Counted from the stretch's first letter, positions 44,667-52,603 are shown. The stretch is DNA of 64,000 nucleotides from a virus (IMGVR_UViG_3300036766_002289:216056-280055), one strand, 5' to 3'. The notes: generated by a model from the sequence alone, not told the origin. A program made the numbers and translations.

Positions 44667-45055
44667 TGTATAAAATACCAGAAGTTTTGTATGATGGCTG
44701 TATCTCCGATTGCTACATTGGAAAAGTAGTGAAAGTCCATAAAAACAATCAATATAAGTTCTATACTTTCTGTGATTTGGAATTAGTGAAGCAATTACAT
44801 GGCGACTGCAATTATTTGCATTTAGATGAGTATGCATTTACTACTACCGTATATGATAATTGCCTATATTCTTGCGAACGATATAGTGATCTGCGTATTC
44901 CAGCAATTGGCTCCCTAATTCAGGTATTGACAGTAGGAATGGGTTACGGTTGCCATCATTATCTTGAATTTCTTGAGAACATTGGAGATGCAGTGCCAGT
45001 CCCAGGCATGTATCATGAATTGGTTGCTAAACGAGTAGACAATTATCAAATATAG
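44666..45055 (+). CDS. Uncharacterised protein
   Basis: 129 residues from ATG 44666. Tyr/Cys-rich, beta-type (CISDCYIGKVVKVHKNNQYK), then GMGYGCHHYLEFLENIGDAV. Followed by a boundary element 5 nt after its stop. No family recognised. Confidence 0.72.
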   Translation: MYKIPEVLYDGCISDCYIGKVVKVHKNNQYKFYTFCDLELVKQLHGDCNYLHLDEYAFTTTVYDNCLYSCERYSDLRIPAIGSLIQVLTVGMGYGCHHYLEFLENIGDAVPVPGMYHELVAKRVDNYQI

Positions 45056-45060
45056 GATTA

Positions 45061-45076
45061 TACCCTAGTTGTACCT
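45061..45076 (+). repeat. Boundary element copy 11 (TACCCTAG...CCT variant)
   Basis: The most divergent copy; abuts the next ATG (45077) directly, with no SD. Confidence 0.8.
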
Positions 45077-45259
45077 ATGAAAAAGTCCAAGAAAATGTAT
45101 CGGCTAGCGTTCCTTGTTGGGCTAATTCTTGCGCCATACATTATCATGACAAATTTGAGAGACCTATGGAGTCTTTCAGGCATTATTATAGGCGTCTTAT
45201 TTGTTACTATGCTCAGTTTAACTTTCTATGCTTCTAATCTTGAAGAACGAGGAGAATGA
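45077..45259 (+). CDS. Two-helix membrane protein
   Basis: 60 residues, basic start MKKSKKMYRL then two hydrophobic helices (about 9-24 and 31-52). Start directly after a boundary element. Confidence 0.68.
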   Translation: MKKSKKMYRLAFLVGLILAPYIIMTNLRDLWSLSGIIIGVLFVTMLSLTFYASNLEERGE

Positions 45260-45260
45260 A

Positions 45261-45500
45261 ATGCAATATATTGAAGGTTACTGGTGGGTTTGGCTCATTG
45301 GCATGGTCGTTACTTTCCTTTATGGCGGCTGGAATCAGACTTCACGTATGAATCGAATGATGGCCCTTCAGCTAGAAACTAATTTCTTCCAAGGCGTTTA
45401 TGCTTTGTTTGCCGCTGCCCTTCTTTATGTTGGATTCATGGTTCTGCTGATTACTTCTATCGTTCTCAATGTAATTCATTACGTAAAAGAGATTCAATAA
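45261..45500 (+). CDS. Membrane protein
   Basis: 79 residues from ATG 45261, SD GGAGAA. Hydrophobic segments at about 6-23 and 43-71 (VYALFAAALLYVGFMVLLIT). Neighbouring membrane-protein gene upstream; TAATG overlap downstream. Confidence 0.7.
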   Translation: MQYIEGYWWVWLIGMVVTFLYGGWNQTSRMNRMMALQLETNFFQGVYALFAAALLYVGFMVLLITSIVLNVIHYVKEIQ

Positions 45501-46054
45501 TGTATCAGTATGTATTAGCATTGTCCTTATTGGCGTCTACTGACCCAATTCCTACTGGAATTGATGGCGAAAATTTATTCAATCATCTAAAAGCCAGTCT
45601 TATACAAATTTCCATTGAGAAAGAGATTCTTGACCCAAGAGAATCCAGATACATACTGACCTCCTTTTACAATTGCTTTTATCTTGATATGGAGTTATTG
45701 AGAAAAAGGTATCATGAATTCAAGGACGCCCCGCCTGTTGAAGATGCAATGCGTTTCCCTGATCGGAAATATATTAATGAATTAATGGCTTTCAACGGGG
45801 AATATAGAAGTAATATGGATAGGATGGGGGAAGCATACAACCATAGAAGGGATGAATATAAAGAAGTAATAAAAGAAACAGATAAAATCAGATTGATTTT
45901 AGATGCTGCTTGGGATGCCAGTTGCGACTATTATTACGTGTCTGTCAGAAGGAATGCACTGCTTAAGCTAAAGTCGCTGATTGGTAATAACGCTTATTAT
46001 TCTGGGGAATTGCCCCCACCAGTACCAGTATGGAGATTAAGGGAGATTAAATGA
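45500..46054 (+). CDS. Uncharacterised protein with possible signal sequence
   Basis: 184 residues. N-terminal MYQYVLALSLLAST is a weak signal peptide lacking basic residues. The rest is helical with a coiled coil (AYNHRRDEYKEVIKETDKIR) and a Pro-rich end. ATGA overlap with the next gene. Confidence 0.7.
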   Translation: MYQYVLALSLLASTDPIPTGIDGENLFNHLKASLIQISIEKEILDPRESRYILTSFYNCFYLDMELLRKRYHEFKDAPPVEDAMRFPDRKYINELMAFNGEYRSNMDRMGEAYNHRRDEYKEVIKETDKIRLILDAAWDASCDYYYVSVRRNALLKLKSLIGNNAYYSGELPPPVPVWRLREIK

Positions 46055-46467
46055 AAGTCTTAATGTACGGCAATCGTAAGGAGGGAAGTACTTATTGGGA
46101 TATTAGTAATCCTGAAAAGGAAGTCGCTGGACTTAGGCGATTATTCCAGCACCTTGACGAAGACTGGCAAATGTTTGAAGTGGAAGAACACACCTTTGAA
46201 GAAGAAAAAGAAATCAAGGAATTAGAGGGCCTCAAGGAATTACTGGATAACAATAAGATTCCAGATATTCTATTGGAAATTTCCAAAAAGAAAGTGGCCC
46301 GCTTAGCGGAGATTCAGAAGGAAAAGCAAAATAACACAAAGCAAATTGAATTGGCTAAAAGGGCACGGGCTGGTGATGCTTACGCCATTGGCAAGTTACT
46401 CCGTGCTGTTCAGCACACTGACTATGGTGAATGGTCAATCATTAATGTAGCCAATCCGTTGGAGTAA
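46051..46467 (+). CDS. Coiled-coil protein
   Basis: 138 residues. Beta-type start (VLMYGNRKEGSTYWDIS) then a long charged coiled coil (about 45-108) and a helical end KRARAGDAYAIGKLLRAVQH. No family recognised. Confidence 0.72.
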   Translation: MKVLMYGNRKEGSTYWDISNPEKEVAGLRRLFQHLDEDWQMFEVEEHTFEEEKEIKELEGLKELLDNNKIPDILLEISKKKVARLAEIQKEKQNNTKQIELAKRARAGDAYAIGKLLRAVQHTDYGEWSIINVANPLE

Positions 46468-46469
46468 AT

Positions 46470-46664
46470 GTGAAAACTCTTGAAGACATTACCAATATGC
46501 TCGCCAGTCATATGGGGTCTAAGGAAGCAGCAGAACTTTGGCTCAATACCGTTGATCCTGTTGTTTCTAATGAAACCCCAAAAGAAACCATTGACAGAGG
46601 CAGAATCGACATTATTATTGCCTATCTAGAAGATCATTGGGGACCAGGCCCGAGTTATAGCTGA
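46470..46664 (+). CDS. Uncharacterised small protein
   Basis: 64 residues from GTG 46470, 2 bases after the previous stop. Acidic and helical. 7 bases before the HNH gene. Confidence 0.66.
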   Translation: MKTLEDITNMLASHMGSKEAAELWLNTVDPVVSNETPKETIDRGRIDIIIAYLEDHWGPGPSYS

Positions 46665-46671
46665 GGTAACA

Positions 46672-47604
46672 ATGACCGATTGTTTAATCTGTCATAATCC
46701 TATCATTAGGCGTGCCCATCGTTCACCAAAATACCAACAGAAATACTGTGGTATTGCTTGCCGCGATGAAGCCCTAAAGATATACAGCATCCAACCTTGC
46801 AAAGTGTGCAAAAGACTTTTTAAGAAACGTAGAAAAGGCACAGTTTGCTGCTCAGTGGAATGCTTCAATGCTAACAAAAAGAAACCATTAGACAAAGATG
46901 CTCTTATAGCTGCCATGCTTGAATGCAGATTTGGCCCGTTACCCAATTGGACAAATATCTCCAAGAAACTTAAATGCTCCCATCATACAGCAGTTGATAC
47001 AGCAAAGGAATTTAGCCTGATTGATTCCAAAAGACAAGGACCAATCGTCGATGGACAATATTTACCTATCCCAGAAAAACCACCGCTTTCCATTGACCCT
47101 AACCTAACTTCTAAAGAAACCCTTGAAAAAGATTTAGTTGCCAATAGAACCATAAATGGTTGCTGGCTATGGACTTGCAGAACTAACAGGCAAGGTTACG
47201 GGCTTATTTATTTGAATAGACCATATGACCGTGAGTTTTTGGTTAAGGCGGTTGCTCTTTATGTTTGGAAGGATTTACCATTAGATCAAAATAAGTTAAT
47301 TTTCAATAAATGTGGTTTTAAGAATTGTTTTAATCCAAAGCATCTTAGGGTATGTAAGTCTAGGCGAGAAATGTCGAATTGTCTAGCTAAGGCGGGCAAA
47401 CTTAGGGTGCCACTTGGTAAGCAGCATCCACGATGGAAGATTGATTTGCCGATGGCTCTTGATATCAGGGACGGTATTAATATGGGCGAAACTAATAAGC
47501 AAATAGTTAAAAGACTTAAGGTGTCGTCGCTTATTGTCAATAATATTCGTAAAAAGAGGACGTGGAAGTATATTTGGAAACTGAAGTCTGAATACATAGC
47601 TTAG
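46672..47604 (+). CDS. HNH homing endonuclease with zinc ribbons and HTH
   Basis: 310 residues. Residues 1-65 carry two treble-clef-like Cys clusters (CLICHNP...YCGIAC and CKVC...CCSVEC). A helix-turn-helix lies near 85-110. The HNH-like core is GCWLWTCRTNRQGYGLIYLN (about 163-182) ... CGFKNCFNPKHLRV (about 212-225), the layout of HNH_3-type phage homing nucleases. A C-terminal HTH (KQIVKRLKVSSLIVNNIRKK) fits the DNA-binding tail seen in NUMOD-type enzymes. Its TAG stop lies inside a boundary element, like the other HNH gene at 42061. Confidence 0.88.
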   Translation: MTDCLICHNPIIRRAHRSPKYQQKYCGIACRDEALKIYSIQPCKVCKRLFKKRRKGTVCCSVECFNANKKKPLDKDALIAAMLECRFGPLPNWTNISKKLKCSHHTAVDTAKEFSLIDSKRQGPIVDGQYLPIPEKPPLSIDPNLTSKETLEKDLVANRTINGCWLWTCRTNRQGYGLIYLNRPYDREFLVKAVALYVWKDLPLDQNKLIFNKCGFKNCFNPKHLRVCKSRREMSNCLAKAGKLRVPLGKQHPRWKIDLPMALDIRDGINMGETNKQIVKRLKVSSLIVNNIRKKRTWKYIWKLKSEYIA

Positions 47605-47612
47605 TTGTACCA
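47597..47612 (+). repeat. Boundary element copy 12
   Basis: Exact 16-mer; contains the HNH stop (47602-47604) and runs into SD AAAGGAG for ATG 47625 (12 nt). Confidence 0.9.
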
Positions 47613-47624
47613 AAGGAGTTGAAT

Positions 47625-47846
47625 ATGATTGGCTGTATTATTATTGCTGAAGAGGAATGCAACGGCGAAGTATTTGAGTTTGAGACTCAAAAAGAAGCTG
47701 CCGCCTTTTGCACTGGAGTCCATGAAGGGGCAGGGCTTTATGGTTGCGGTTCTTGCAAAGCATATACGCTTGCAGATTTAGAGCAATTAGACTCAGAAGA
47801 CGATGCCGAAGATATTGCATTTATTGAACAGTATTTGAGGTCTTAA
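47625..47846 (+). CDS. Small acidic protein
   Basis: 73 residues, strongly acidic C-terminal half (LEQLDSEDDAEDIAFIEQYL). CIIIAEEECNGE start and a CGSC pair. TAATG overlap with the next gene. No family recognised. Confidence 0.68.
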   Translation: MIGCIIIAEEECNGEVFEFETQKEAAAFCTGVHEGAGLYGCGSCKAYTLADLEQLDSEDDAEDIAFIEQYLRS

Positions 47847-48052
47847 TGGAACCATTCAATAAGTTACAACGCCATGTCCAACGGGCACATGGTTTTCTTG
47901 AACTTTATCAAATGACTGATTCTGAAGTAATGCGTCAGCGTTATGTCGATGAAATCAAGAATGCCTTGAACGACAAAGAAATTGAAGAGATGTTTGACCG
48001 CATGGCTTGGGAACACGAACAAGAACGAAGGCGAAATGAAACTTCCCATTGA
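47846..48052 (+). CDS. Uncharacterised helical protein
   Basis: 68 residues, charged helices with terminal HEQERRRNE. 17-base overlap with the next gene. No family recognised. Confidence 0.68.
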   Translation: MEPFNKLQRHVQRAHGFLELYQMTDSEVMRQRYVDEIKNALNDKEIEEMFDRMAWEHEQERRRNETSH

Positions 48053-48380
48053 ATTAGATATTGAGTTAGACACAATCTGGACTGAGTATAAGTCTCAGCT
48101 TGAGAAGGTGCAAACTCCTGCCGAATTAACAGAATTTGTCAATCGTTGGCGGGAGATTTTCCTCATTGAGATGAAGGAAGTAAATCAGCAAACTTTGGAT
48201 GATATTCGTACAGCAAATATGAATTTGTCCCCTCCCCGCACAATGGATAATTTGGTTGCTGAATTAATTCTTCCACGCAAGATTATGATGGCAATGATAA
48301 ATGCACAAAGATACATTGTGCCACTTAATTGTGCTTTTATTCAGGGCAATGGTGGTTTAGGAGCTTTTTATGATGACTGA
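48036..48380 (+). CDS. Uncharacterised protein
   Basis: 114 residues from ATG 48036; SD AAGGCGAA. Helical (ELTEFVNRWREIFLIEMKEV). 11-base overlap with the next gene. No family recognised. Confidence 0.7.
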   Translation: MKLPIELDIELDTIWTEYKSQLEKVQTPAELTEFVNRWREIFLIEMKEVNQQTLDDIRTANMNLSPPRTMDNLVAELILPRKIMMAMINAQRYIVPLNCAFIQGNGGLGAFYDD

Positions 48381-48792
48381 ACGCGAAAAAGACCTTCATT
48401 TGAAGATTGTCTGTATTACTGCTCGCTTGATGAGCAATACCAAGTTTGATTCTTCTCAAACTAGGGCTGAATATCGCTCCAGTTTGGACGATCAAATCGA
48501 AAGCCTTGATGATTATGTTATTGACTTGCTTGCTGAACACTTAAAGGTTGCTGAACTTTATGACATTGTGGACCTTAATCACGATGATGGCCCAGAGACG
48601 GATGGACTGACATTCGTTGGGTCATATAAAGGTTACGGCATTCATTCTGAAGACACTGGTTTTATGATTTCTAAAGGTATGGATTTTTTTCAAACTTCAT
48701 TCGCTTCTGTTGAGATTTGTAAGTGGTTCATTGATGATGATATCGAGATTCAAGCATTAAAGAACACCGACCATCGTGGGCCACAACACTAA
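48370..48792 (+). CDS. Uncharacterised protein
   Basis: 140 residues. Helical first half (SLDDQIESLDDYVIDLLAEH), beta-type second half (GSYKGYGIHSEDTGFMISKG). It meets the minus-strand gene at 48789 with a 4-base tail-to-tail overlap. Confidence 0.72.
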   Translation: MMTEREKDLHLKIVCITARLMSNTKFDSSQTRAEYRSSLDDQIESLDDYVIDLLAEHLKVAELYDIVDLNHDDGPETDGLTFVGSYKGYGIHSEDTGFMISKGMDFFQTSFASVEICKWFIDDDIEIQALKNTDHRGPQH

Positions 48793-49325
48793 GTAGCATA
48801 CATCGTGGGCCACAAATCGCTGCAAGTCCTTTTGTTCTTAGTATTTACGCCAGCGTTTTTGGCTATTTTTCTGTCATAATCATTAGGAATAAGACCGCGT
48901 GAGACTAGTTTAGTTTCTTCATCTCTCCACTCTTGCATCTTGGCTTGAAGCCATTGGTCATTAGCAGTGGTGGCGTCATTGATCCAGCTTTCAGGAACTA
49001 AGTGGTTAATAACGTCCTGAACATATTCGTGGGTTTCACGGGTACGAATCGCTCTATTTTTTAATTTTTCGCAGCCTGGTGGCTGAAATGTATACAGATT
49101 CATTTCTTGGTCATAAGTGGTGAATTCGTGTCTAATTAGGGCAATAAGGGCGTTACCAGAGAATGGTTTGCCGCTCATTGCTTCCATGATATGTTCACCT
49201 AATTTTTGTTTTTGCTCAGCGGATAAGAGGGCAATACGTCCAGGTGCAGGCCAGCCACGATGGGCAGGATTCCTTGGTTTGTAAATGATCTTGCCTTCTG
49301 TTAATAACCACTCTCTAAAGTTCAT
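48789..49325 (-). CDS. Late-type protein with capsid-targeting-like N-terminus
   Basis: 178 residues read from 49325. MNFREWLLTEGKIIYKPRNP: the first 11 residues resemble T4 capsid-targeting peptides, like the proteins at 2023 and 37142. The rest is basic and helical (QKQKLGEHIMEAMSGKPFSG; WLQAKMQEWRDEETKLVSRG). No SD; CATATATAACTC abuts the ATG. Lies alone on the minus strand, divergent from a metallopeptidase gene whose ATG is 9 bases away. An internal head protein is the best guess. Confidence 0.74.
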   Translation of the reverse strand: MNFREWLLTEGKIIYKPRNPAHRGWPAPGRIALLSAEQKQKLGEHIMEAMSGKPFSGNALIALIRHEFTTYDQEMNLYTFQPPGCEKLKNRAIRTRETHEYVQDVINHLVPESWINDATTANDQWLQAKMQEWRDEETKLVSRGLIPNDYDRKIAKNAGVNTKNKRTCSDLWPTMYAT

Positions 49326-49340
49326 GAGTTATATATGTTT
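49326..49340. promoter_or_regulatory. Shared late-type TATATA element between divergent genes
   Basis: The 9 bases between the two start codons read GAGTTATAT; the TATATA core (49330-49335) overlaps the plus-strand ATG, and on the minus strand gives AAACATATATAACTC before the ATG. Neither gene has an SD. Confidence 0.5.
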
Positions 49341-49811
49341 ATCAATAATAACAAACTCGCTAAAACCAAACATCTTCCGCCTGGACATGTTGACAAGGCC
49401 AAAGCAGAAAAAGCCATCAAGAAGGAATATGAAAAGTGCTTTAACATTGAGAGAAAATGGTGCAAACGATTCCATTACAGATTTTGCACAGTGGCCAATG
49501 CTCTGCAATTTTGCAATGAGATTTGCTATTCCCTTGGTGAAAGGCGATTAAAAGGATTAGTAATTAATTCACCTGAAGTGGGAGAGTTTGCTGCTGCGCA
49601 TTATTACAATCGTTGCATTCATTTCAAATACGGATTTCCTATCTATATCGGTACTCTAATGCATGAGTTAGCTCATCATTTTGAGTGTTATTCTCACGGA
49701 GAAAAATTTTGCGAAGTGTTGGACTTTTTATTCCAGATGGCTTATACTAAGGTGACGGGAAAGCGGCCTAAGAAGGATTGGAGTTATGAACGAAATCAGA
49801 TTGTGGCTTGA
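49335..49811 (+). CDS. SprT-like zinc metallopeptidase
   Basis: 158 residues. GTLMHELAHHFECYSHGEKF (106-125) holds HExxH (H110, E111, H114) followed seven residues later by HG-x2-F, the SprT/WLM arrangement in which the third His completes the zinc site. SprT-like proteases cut protein-DNA crosslinks or act as minimal metalloproteases; substrate unknown here. The N-terminal part is basic. No SD, and ATG lies in the TATATA element shared with the minus-strand late gene, suggesting late expression. It overlaps the receiver-domain gene by 26 bases. Confidence 0.82.
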   Translation: MFINNNKLAKTKHLPPGHVDKAKAEKAIKKEYEKCFNIERKWCKRFHYRFCTVANALQFCNEICYSLGERRLKGLVINSPEVGEFAAAHYYNRCIHFKYGFPIYIGTLMHELAHHFECYSHGEKFCEVLDFLFQMAYTKVTGKRPKKDWSYERNQIVA

Positions 49812-50088
49812 TGATGTGCGTGCAATGCCCCCGAGATATACTCATTGGGCAAAAACTGCAAGTCAAGCTATTAAGCTTCTCGAAACTGGAAAAGTAACAG
49901 AGTGTTCATTAGATCATGACTTAGGCAATCAGGTTGAAACGGGTTATGATGTTGCTAAATGGATTGAGTACCATGCCCATGATGGCACACTTCCTAAAAT
50001 CCGTTGCAAGGTTCATAGTCAAAATGTCGTAGGTGCAAAAAACATCAAGATGGCTTTGCAAAGTGCCTATAGAGCTTGGGGAACTTAG
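49786..50088 (+). CDS. Cyclic-phosphate processing receiver-domain protein (cREC)
   Basis: 100 residues: IRLWLDDVRAMPP (D9, D10), SLDHDLGNQVETGYDVAKWI (D43, H44, D45) and CKVHSQNVVGAKNI (H77, N80). This is the pattern of the small receiver-like family associated with RNA repair operons and proposed to process cyclic phosphate ends. It lacks the usual phosphoacceptor response-regulator context. Its stop is the first codon of a boundary element. Role in mending host-cut tRNA is a family-based inference. Confidence 0.82.
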   Translation: MNEIRLWLDDVRAMPPRYTHWAKTASQAIKLLETGKVTECSLDHDLGNQVETGYDVAKWIEYHAHDGTLPKIRCKVHSQNVVGAKNIKMALQSAYRAWGT

Positions 50089-50101
50089 CTTAGTTGTACC
50101 G
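50086..50101 (+). repeat. Boundary element copy 13 (ends G)
   Basis: Supplies the receiver-gene TAG stop; 8 nt before ATG 50110 with no SD. Confidence 0.88.
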
Positions 50102-50109
50102 AGTGTATC

Positions 50110-50448
50110 ATGGAGAGAAAATTGACTAAGGTTTTGGAAACTTTTGATGGATTCGTCGATAAAATCGTTGGTGAAATTGCGTACATTACTCTGACCAGTG
50201 AACATGGAGACGTTCTTTGGGGTGAATATGATAGTGTGAAGCTTGCTGAAAAAGGCATCAAGGAACGTAGACGATTCAAATGCCAGACTGTGGAAGTGAA
50301 GGAAGGCAAGTGGAGTATTGAGGCTGATAAACCGCCAATCGGTTATCATGTTGTCCGAATTGATATTCAGGCTATTCCTGATATTGAATTGACTCCAGAG
50401 CGTGAACAGGAGATCAGTGAAGAAATTGACCGACTTCTTGGAGATTAA
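50110..50448 (+). CDS. Conserved-type protein, unknown function
   Basis: 112 residues. TFDGFVDKIVGEIAYITLTS (about 11-30), then GEYDSVKLAEKGIKERRRFK, resembles a small beta-barrel-like protein I recall from many bacteria and phages. Acidic C-terminal helix. 8 nt after a boundary element. Confidence 0.74.
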   Translation: MERKLTKVLETFDGFVDKIVGEIAYITLTSEHGDVLWGEYDSVKLAEKGIKERRRFKCQTVEVKEGKWSIEADKPPIGYHVVRIDIQAIPDIELTPEREQEISEEIDRLLGD

Positions 50449-50451
50449 ATT

Positions 50452-50637
50452 ATGCCAGATATTCAAAGAATTGAGGAAGGTAACTGGAAAGTGTTTTACA
50501 ACGGCAAGATTTACGCTATGATAAATGATGGACAATGCTGGAATTTGCACTATAGCCATGTCCAGAACCCTGTTCTTGCCCGCGAGGTTCTTCCTGAAGA
50601 AGTGCTAGATTGGTTAATGGAACATGCCAAAAATTAA
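50452..50637 (+). CDS. Uncharacterised small protein
   Basis: 61 residues; beta-type first half (GNWKVFYNGKIYAMINDGQC). 14-base overlap with the next gene. No family recognised. Confidence 0.68.
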   Translation: MPDIQRIEEGNWKVFYNGKIYAMINDGQCWNLHYSHVQNPVLAREVLPEEVLDWLMEHAKN

Positions 50638-50860
50638 TTTCTATATCAAAGGTAAGATTGACGGTGCTACCGTTGAATGGGCAATTGACAAGCAAGGCAA
50701 TGCTGTTGACGTGCGGAATATGTCCGTATACGACCTTCTTGAGAAACTTCAAAAAAGAGAACTAGTTCTTGATCCATACGTTTTTCTGAGTGGCAAGTGC
50801 GAACAGGAAAATCTTGAGGCTCATCTTTTTGAGAGGAATAGAGGCGAGAATGGATGCTAA
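50624..50860 (+). CDS. Uncharacterised small protein
   Basis: 78 residues; MPKINFYIKGKIDGATVEWA then a helix (VYDLLEKLQKRELVLD). 11-base overlap with the next gene. No family recognised. Confidence 0.68.
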   Translation: MPKINFYIKGKIDGATVEWAIDKQGNAVDVRNMSVYDLLEKLQKRELVLDPYVFLSGKCEQENLEAHLFERNRGENGC

Positions 50861-51068
50861 TTACGAAGCCTTTATCCTATATTATACCGCTTTCCATGAA
50901 TTTGAAATCAGTGTTAAAGAATTTAAGGATATGTTGATTTCCGACATTGGGGAGGATGGCTTTGCTCAGGCTATTGCCATTTTTAAGCAGGACCGAGAAA
51001 AGAGAGAATCCGTTGGTGATAAGCGTACAATGTATGAGGCGACACATGAAATTAAAGGAAATGCTTAG
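50850..51068 (+). CDS. Small helical protein, possibly read on past its TAG
   Basis: 72 residues from ATG 50850. Helical (EFEISVKEFKDMLISDIGED). The stop TAG at 51066-51068 is followed in the same frame by 53 protein-like codons up to 51230. See the next entry. Confidence 0.66.
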   Translation: MDANYEAFILYYTAFHEFEISVKEFKDMLISDIGEDGFAQAIAIFKQDREKRESVGDKRTMYEATHEIKGNA

Positions 51069-51230
51069 GAATATGCCGACGTTTGCTGGTATAATCAACC
51101 TAATCAGCAACGATTTTGTTTTAATACCGAAGCAGAACGAAATTTGTTTCACATCCGTCTTTGGGAATTAAATGCTGAATTTGTCCTTTACGGTGATGGA
51201 CACCTTTTCAAAGTAGATGTTATGCTATGA
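51069..51230 (+). pseudogene. Open frame without its own start, in phase with the gene upstream
   Basis: EYADVCWYNQPNQQRFCFNT then EAERNLFHIRLWELNAEFVL and YGDGHLFKVDVML looks like genuine protein and ends in an ATGA overlap with the FkbM gene, as real genes do here. It has no start codon with an SD. An ATG at 51046 in another frame (MKLKEMLRN) could be its frameshifted start, or the TAG at 51066 could be a mutation or recoded. Confidence 0.55.
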
Positions 51231-51979
51231 ATGTAATTAAAAATTGCCGTCATGGTTTGATGTTATACAATACCAATGATATTTGGATTGGCCGCTCACT
51301 TACCCAATATGGCGAATTTTCCCAAGGTGAAGTTGAACTTTTTCAAGAGCTAATCAAGCCAGGTATGCTAGTCATCGACATAGGGGCCAATATCGGCACG
51401 CATACCGTTCCTTTTGCTAAGTTAGTTGGCCATAAAGGATTAGTATTCGCCTATGAACCGCAAAGAATAGTATATTATTGTCTATGCGCTAATGTTGCGT
51501 TAAATAACCTAACGAATGTTCATTGTTTACGTCAAGCAGTCGGTAATGCGGAAGGTAGCATTGATGTTCCTGAACTTGACTTCAGGAAGCCTAATAATTT
51601 TGGTGGACTTGAGCTAGGCAAGGTAAGTGGCACCCCTGTTAAACTAACCAAACTTGATAATTTGAAGTTACCAAGACTTGATTTCATCAAAATTGATGTT
51701 GAAGGTATGGAGTTAGACGTGATTAAGGGGGCAGAATCATTGATTTCTAAATATAGGCCCTTAATCTACATGGAAGTTGATAGACCCGATAGCGTAGAAA
51801 CATTAACTGAGATGATGCAGTCACTTGATTATGAAACTTACTCTCATAAACCCCCTTTATTTAATCCAGATAATTATATCGGCAATGAGCAAAACGTGTT
51901 TGGCAATATAGTTTCCATTAATATGTTATGTCATCCAAAAGAATTAGAATTTAACTCTGCTAAGTTAGGATTAACATGA
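51227..51979 (+). CDS. FkbM-family methyltransferase
   Basis: 250 residues. SAM-binding motif I VIDIGANIGTHTVPFA (49-64), acidic motif II YEPQR (76-80), RQAVGN strand, and the family hallmark FIKIDVEGMELDVIKGA (about 152-168). Family members O-methylate sugars and small molecules; phage and surface-glycan loci often carry them. Full length. ATGA overlaps on both sides. Substrate unknown. Confidence 0.9.
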   Translation: MNVIKNCRHGLMLYNTNDIWIGRSLTQYGEFSQGEVELFQELIKPGMLVIDIGANIGTHTVPFAKLVGHKGLVFAYEPQRIVYYCLCANVALNNLTNVHCLRQAVGNAEGSIDVPELDFRKPNNFGGLELGKVSGTPVKLTKLDNLKLPRLDFIKIDVEGMELDVIKGAESLISKYRPLIYMEVDRPDSVETLTEMMQSLDYETYSHKPPLFNPDNYIGNEQNVFGNIVSINMLCHPKELEFNSAKLGLT

Positions 51980-52158
51980 CAATTCAACCAGGAATAGTAG
52001 TCAAAGATTACTATGGTAATAAGACTACGATTTACCCCACGGGGGCTGAGTGGATACTAGCCTTTGCATTAAAAGGTTGTCAGTGGGCGATTGATGAAAT
52101 TGAGTCGGGCAGGCTACAGCAGGCCCAAGACTCTTTATGGGAAGGGGAGAATATCTAA
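51976..52158 (+). CDS. Uncharacterised small protein
   Basis: 60 residues, MTIQPGIVVKDYYGNKTTIY onward with an acidic helix. ATGA upstream and TAATG downstream. No family recognised. Confidence 0.68.
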   Translation: MTIQPGIVVKDYYGNKTTIYPTGAEWILAFALKGCQWAIDEIESGRLQQAQDSLWEGENI

Positions 52159-52424
52159 TGGGCTGTTTAATTACTATTTGTGCGTTGATTGCTCCTAGAG
52201 TGACCATGTTTGTCATTCTACTCTCTACTGATTGGTTCTCAAGGGCGTATGAAACTACCGTTTACCCAGTTTTGGGTTTCATTTTCCTGCCTTATACAAC
52301 TTTAGTATACATGGCCGCTATGCTCAATGCAGGCGGGGTAATGGGCATTTGGACTTTGCTAATGGTTCTTGCTGTCCTTACCGATTTGGGCAATTATAAG
52401 ATTGAATACAAGAGAGCATTATGA
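52158..52424 (+). CDS. Membrane protein with three hydrophobic segments
   Basis: 88 residues; helices at about 3-22, 35-53 and 56-75. SD AAGGGGAG is inside the previous gene. No family recognised. Confidence 0.7.
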   Translation: MGCLITICALIAPRVTMFVILLSTDWFSRAYETTVYPVLGFIFLPYTTLVYMAAMLNAGGVMGIWTLLMVLAVLTDLGNYKIEYKRAL

Positions 52425-52603
52425 ACGTTATCAAGGAAATTGAAGAAACATACATGCCATTAAACAAAGAGTGGTATCATCGTAGTATTGTAATGATTCT
52501 GCTTGAAGAAGCAATTAAAGCAGAACGTAAGGCATGTGCCGAACTGGCCTTTCTGAATGCTGCGCAGTCTCATAGTGACAATACAAGTCTAGAACGCAAA
52601 TGA
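52421..52603 (+). CDS. Uncharacterised helical protein
   Basis: 60 residues; VMILLEEAIKAERKACAELAF-type helix (in parts, 24-44), a pattern common in small phage proteins. ATGA overlaps at both ends. Confidence 0.68.
   Translation: MNVIKEIEETYMPLNKEWYHRSIVMILLEEAIKAERKACAELAFLNAAQSHSDNTSLERK

Noticed and set aside
49921-50559. A 212-codon minus-strand frame opposite the cREC gene and its neighbours
   Set aside because: The plus strand has three spaced, coupled genes, one with a clear family; the minus frame has no start signal.
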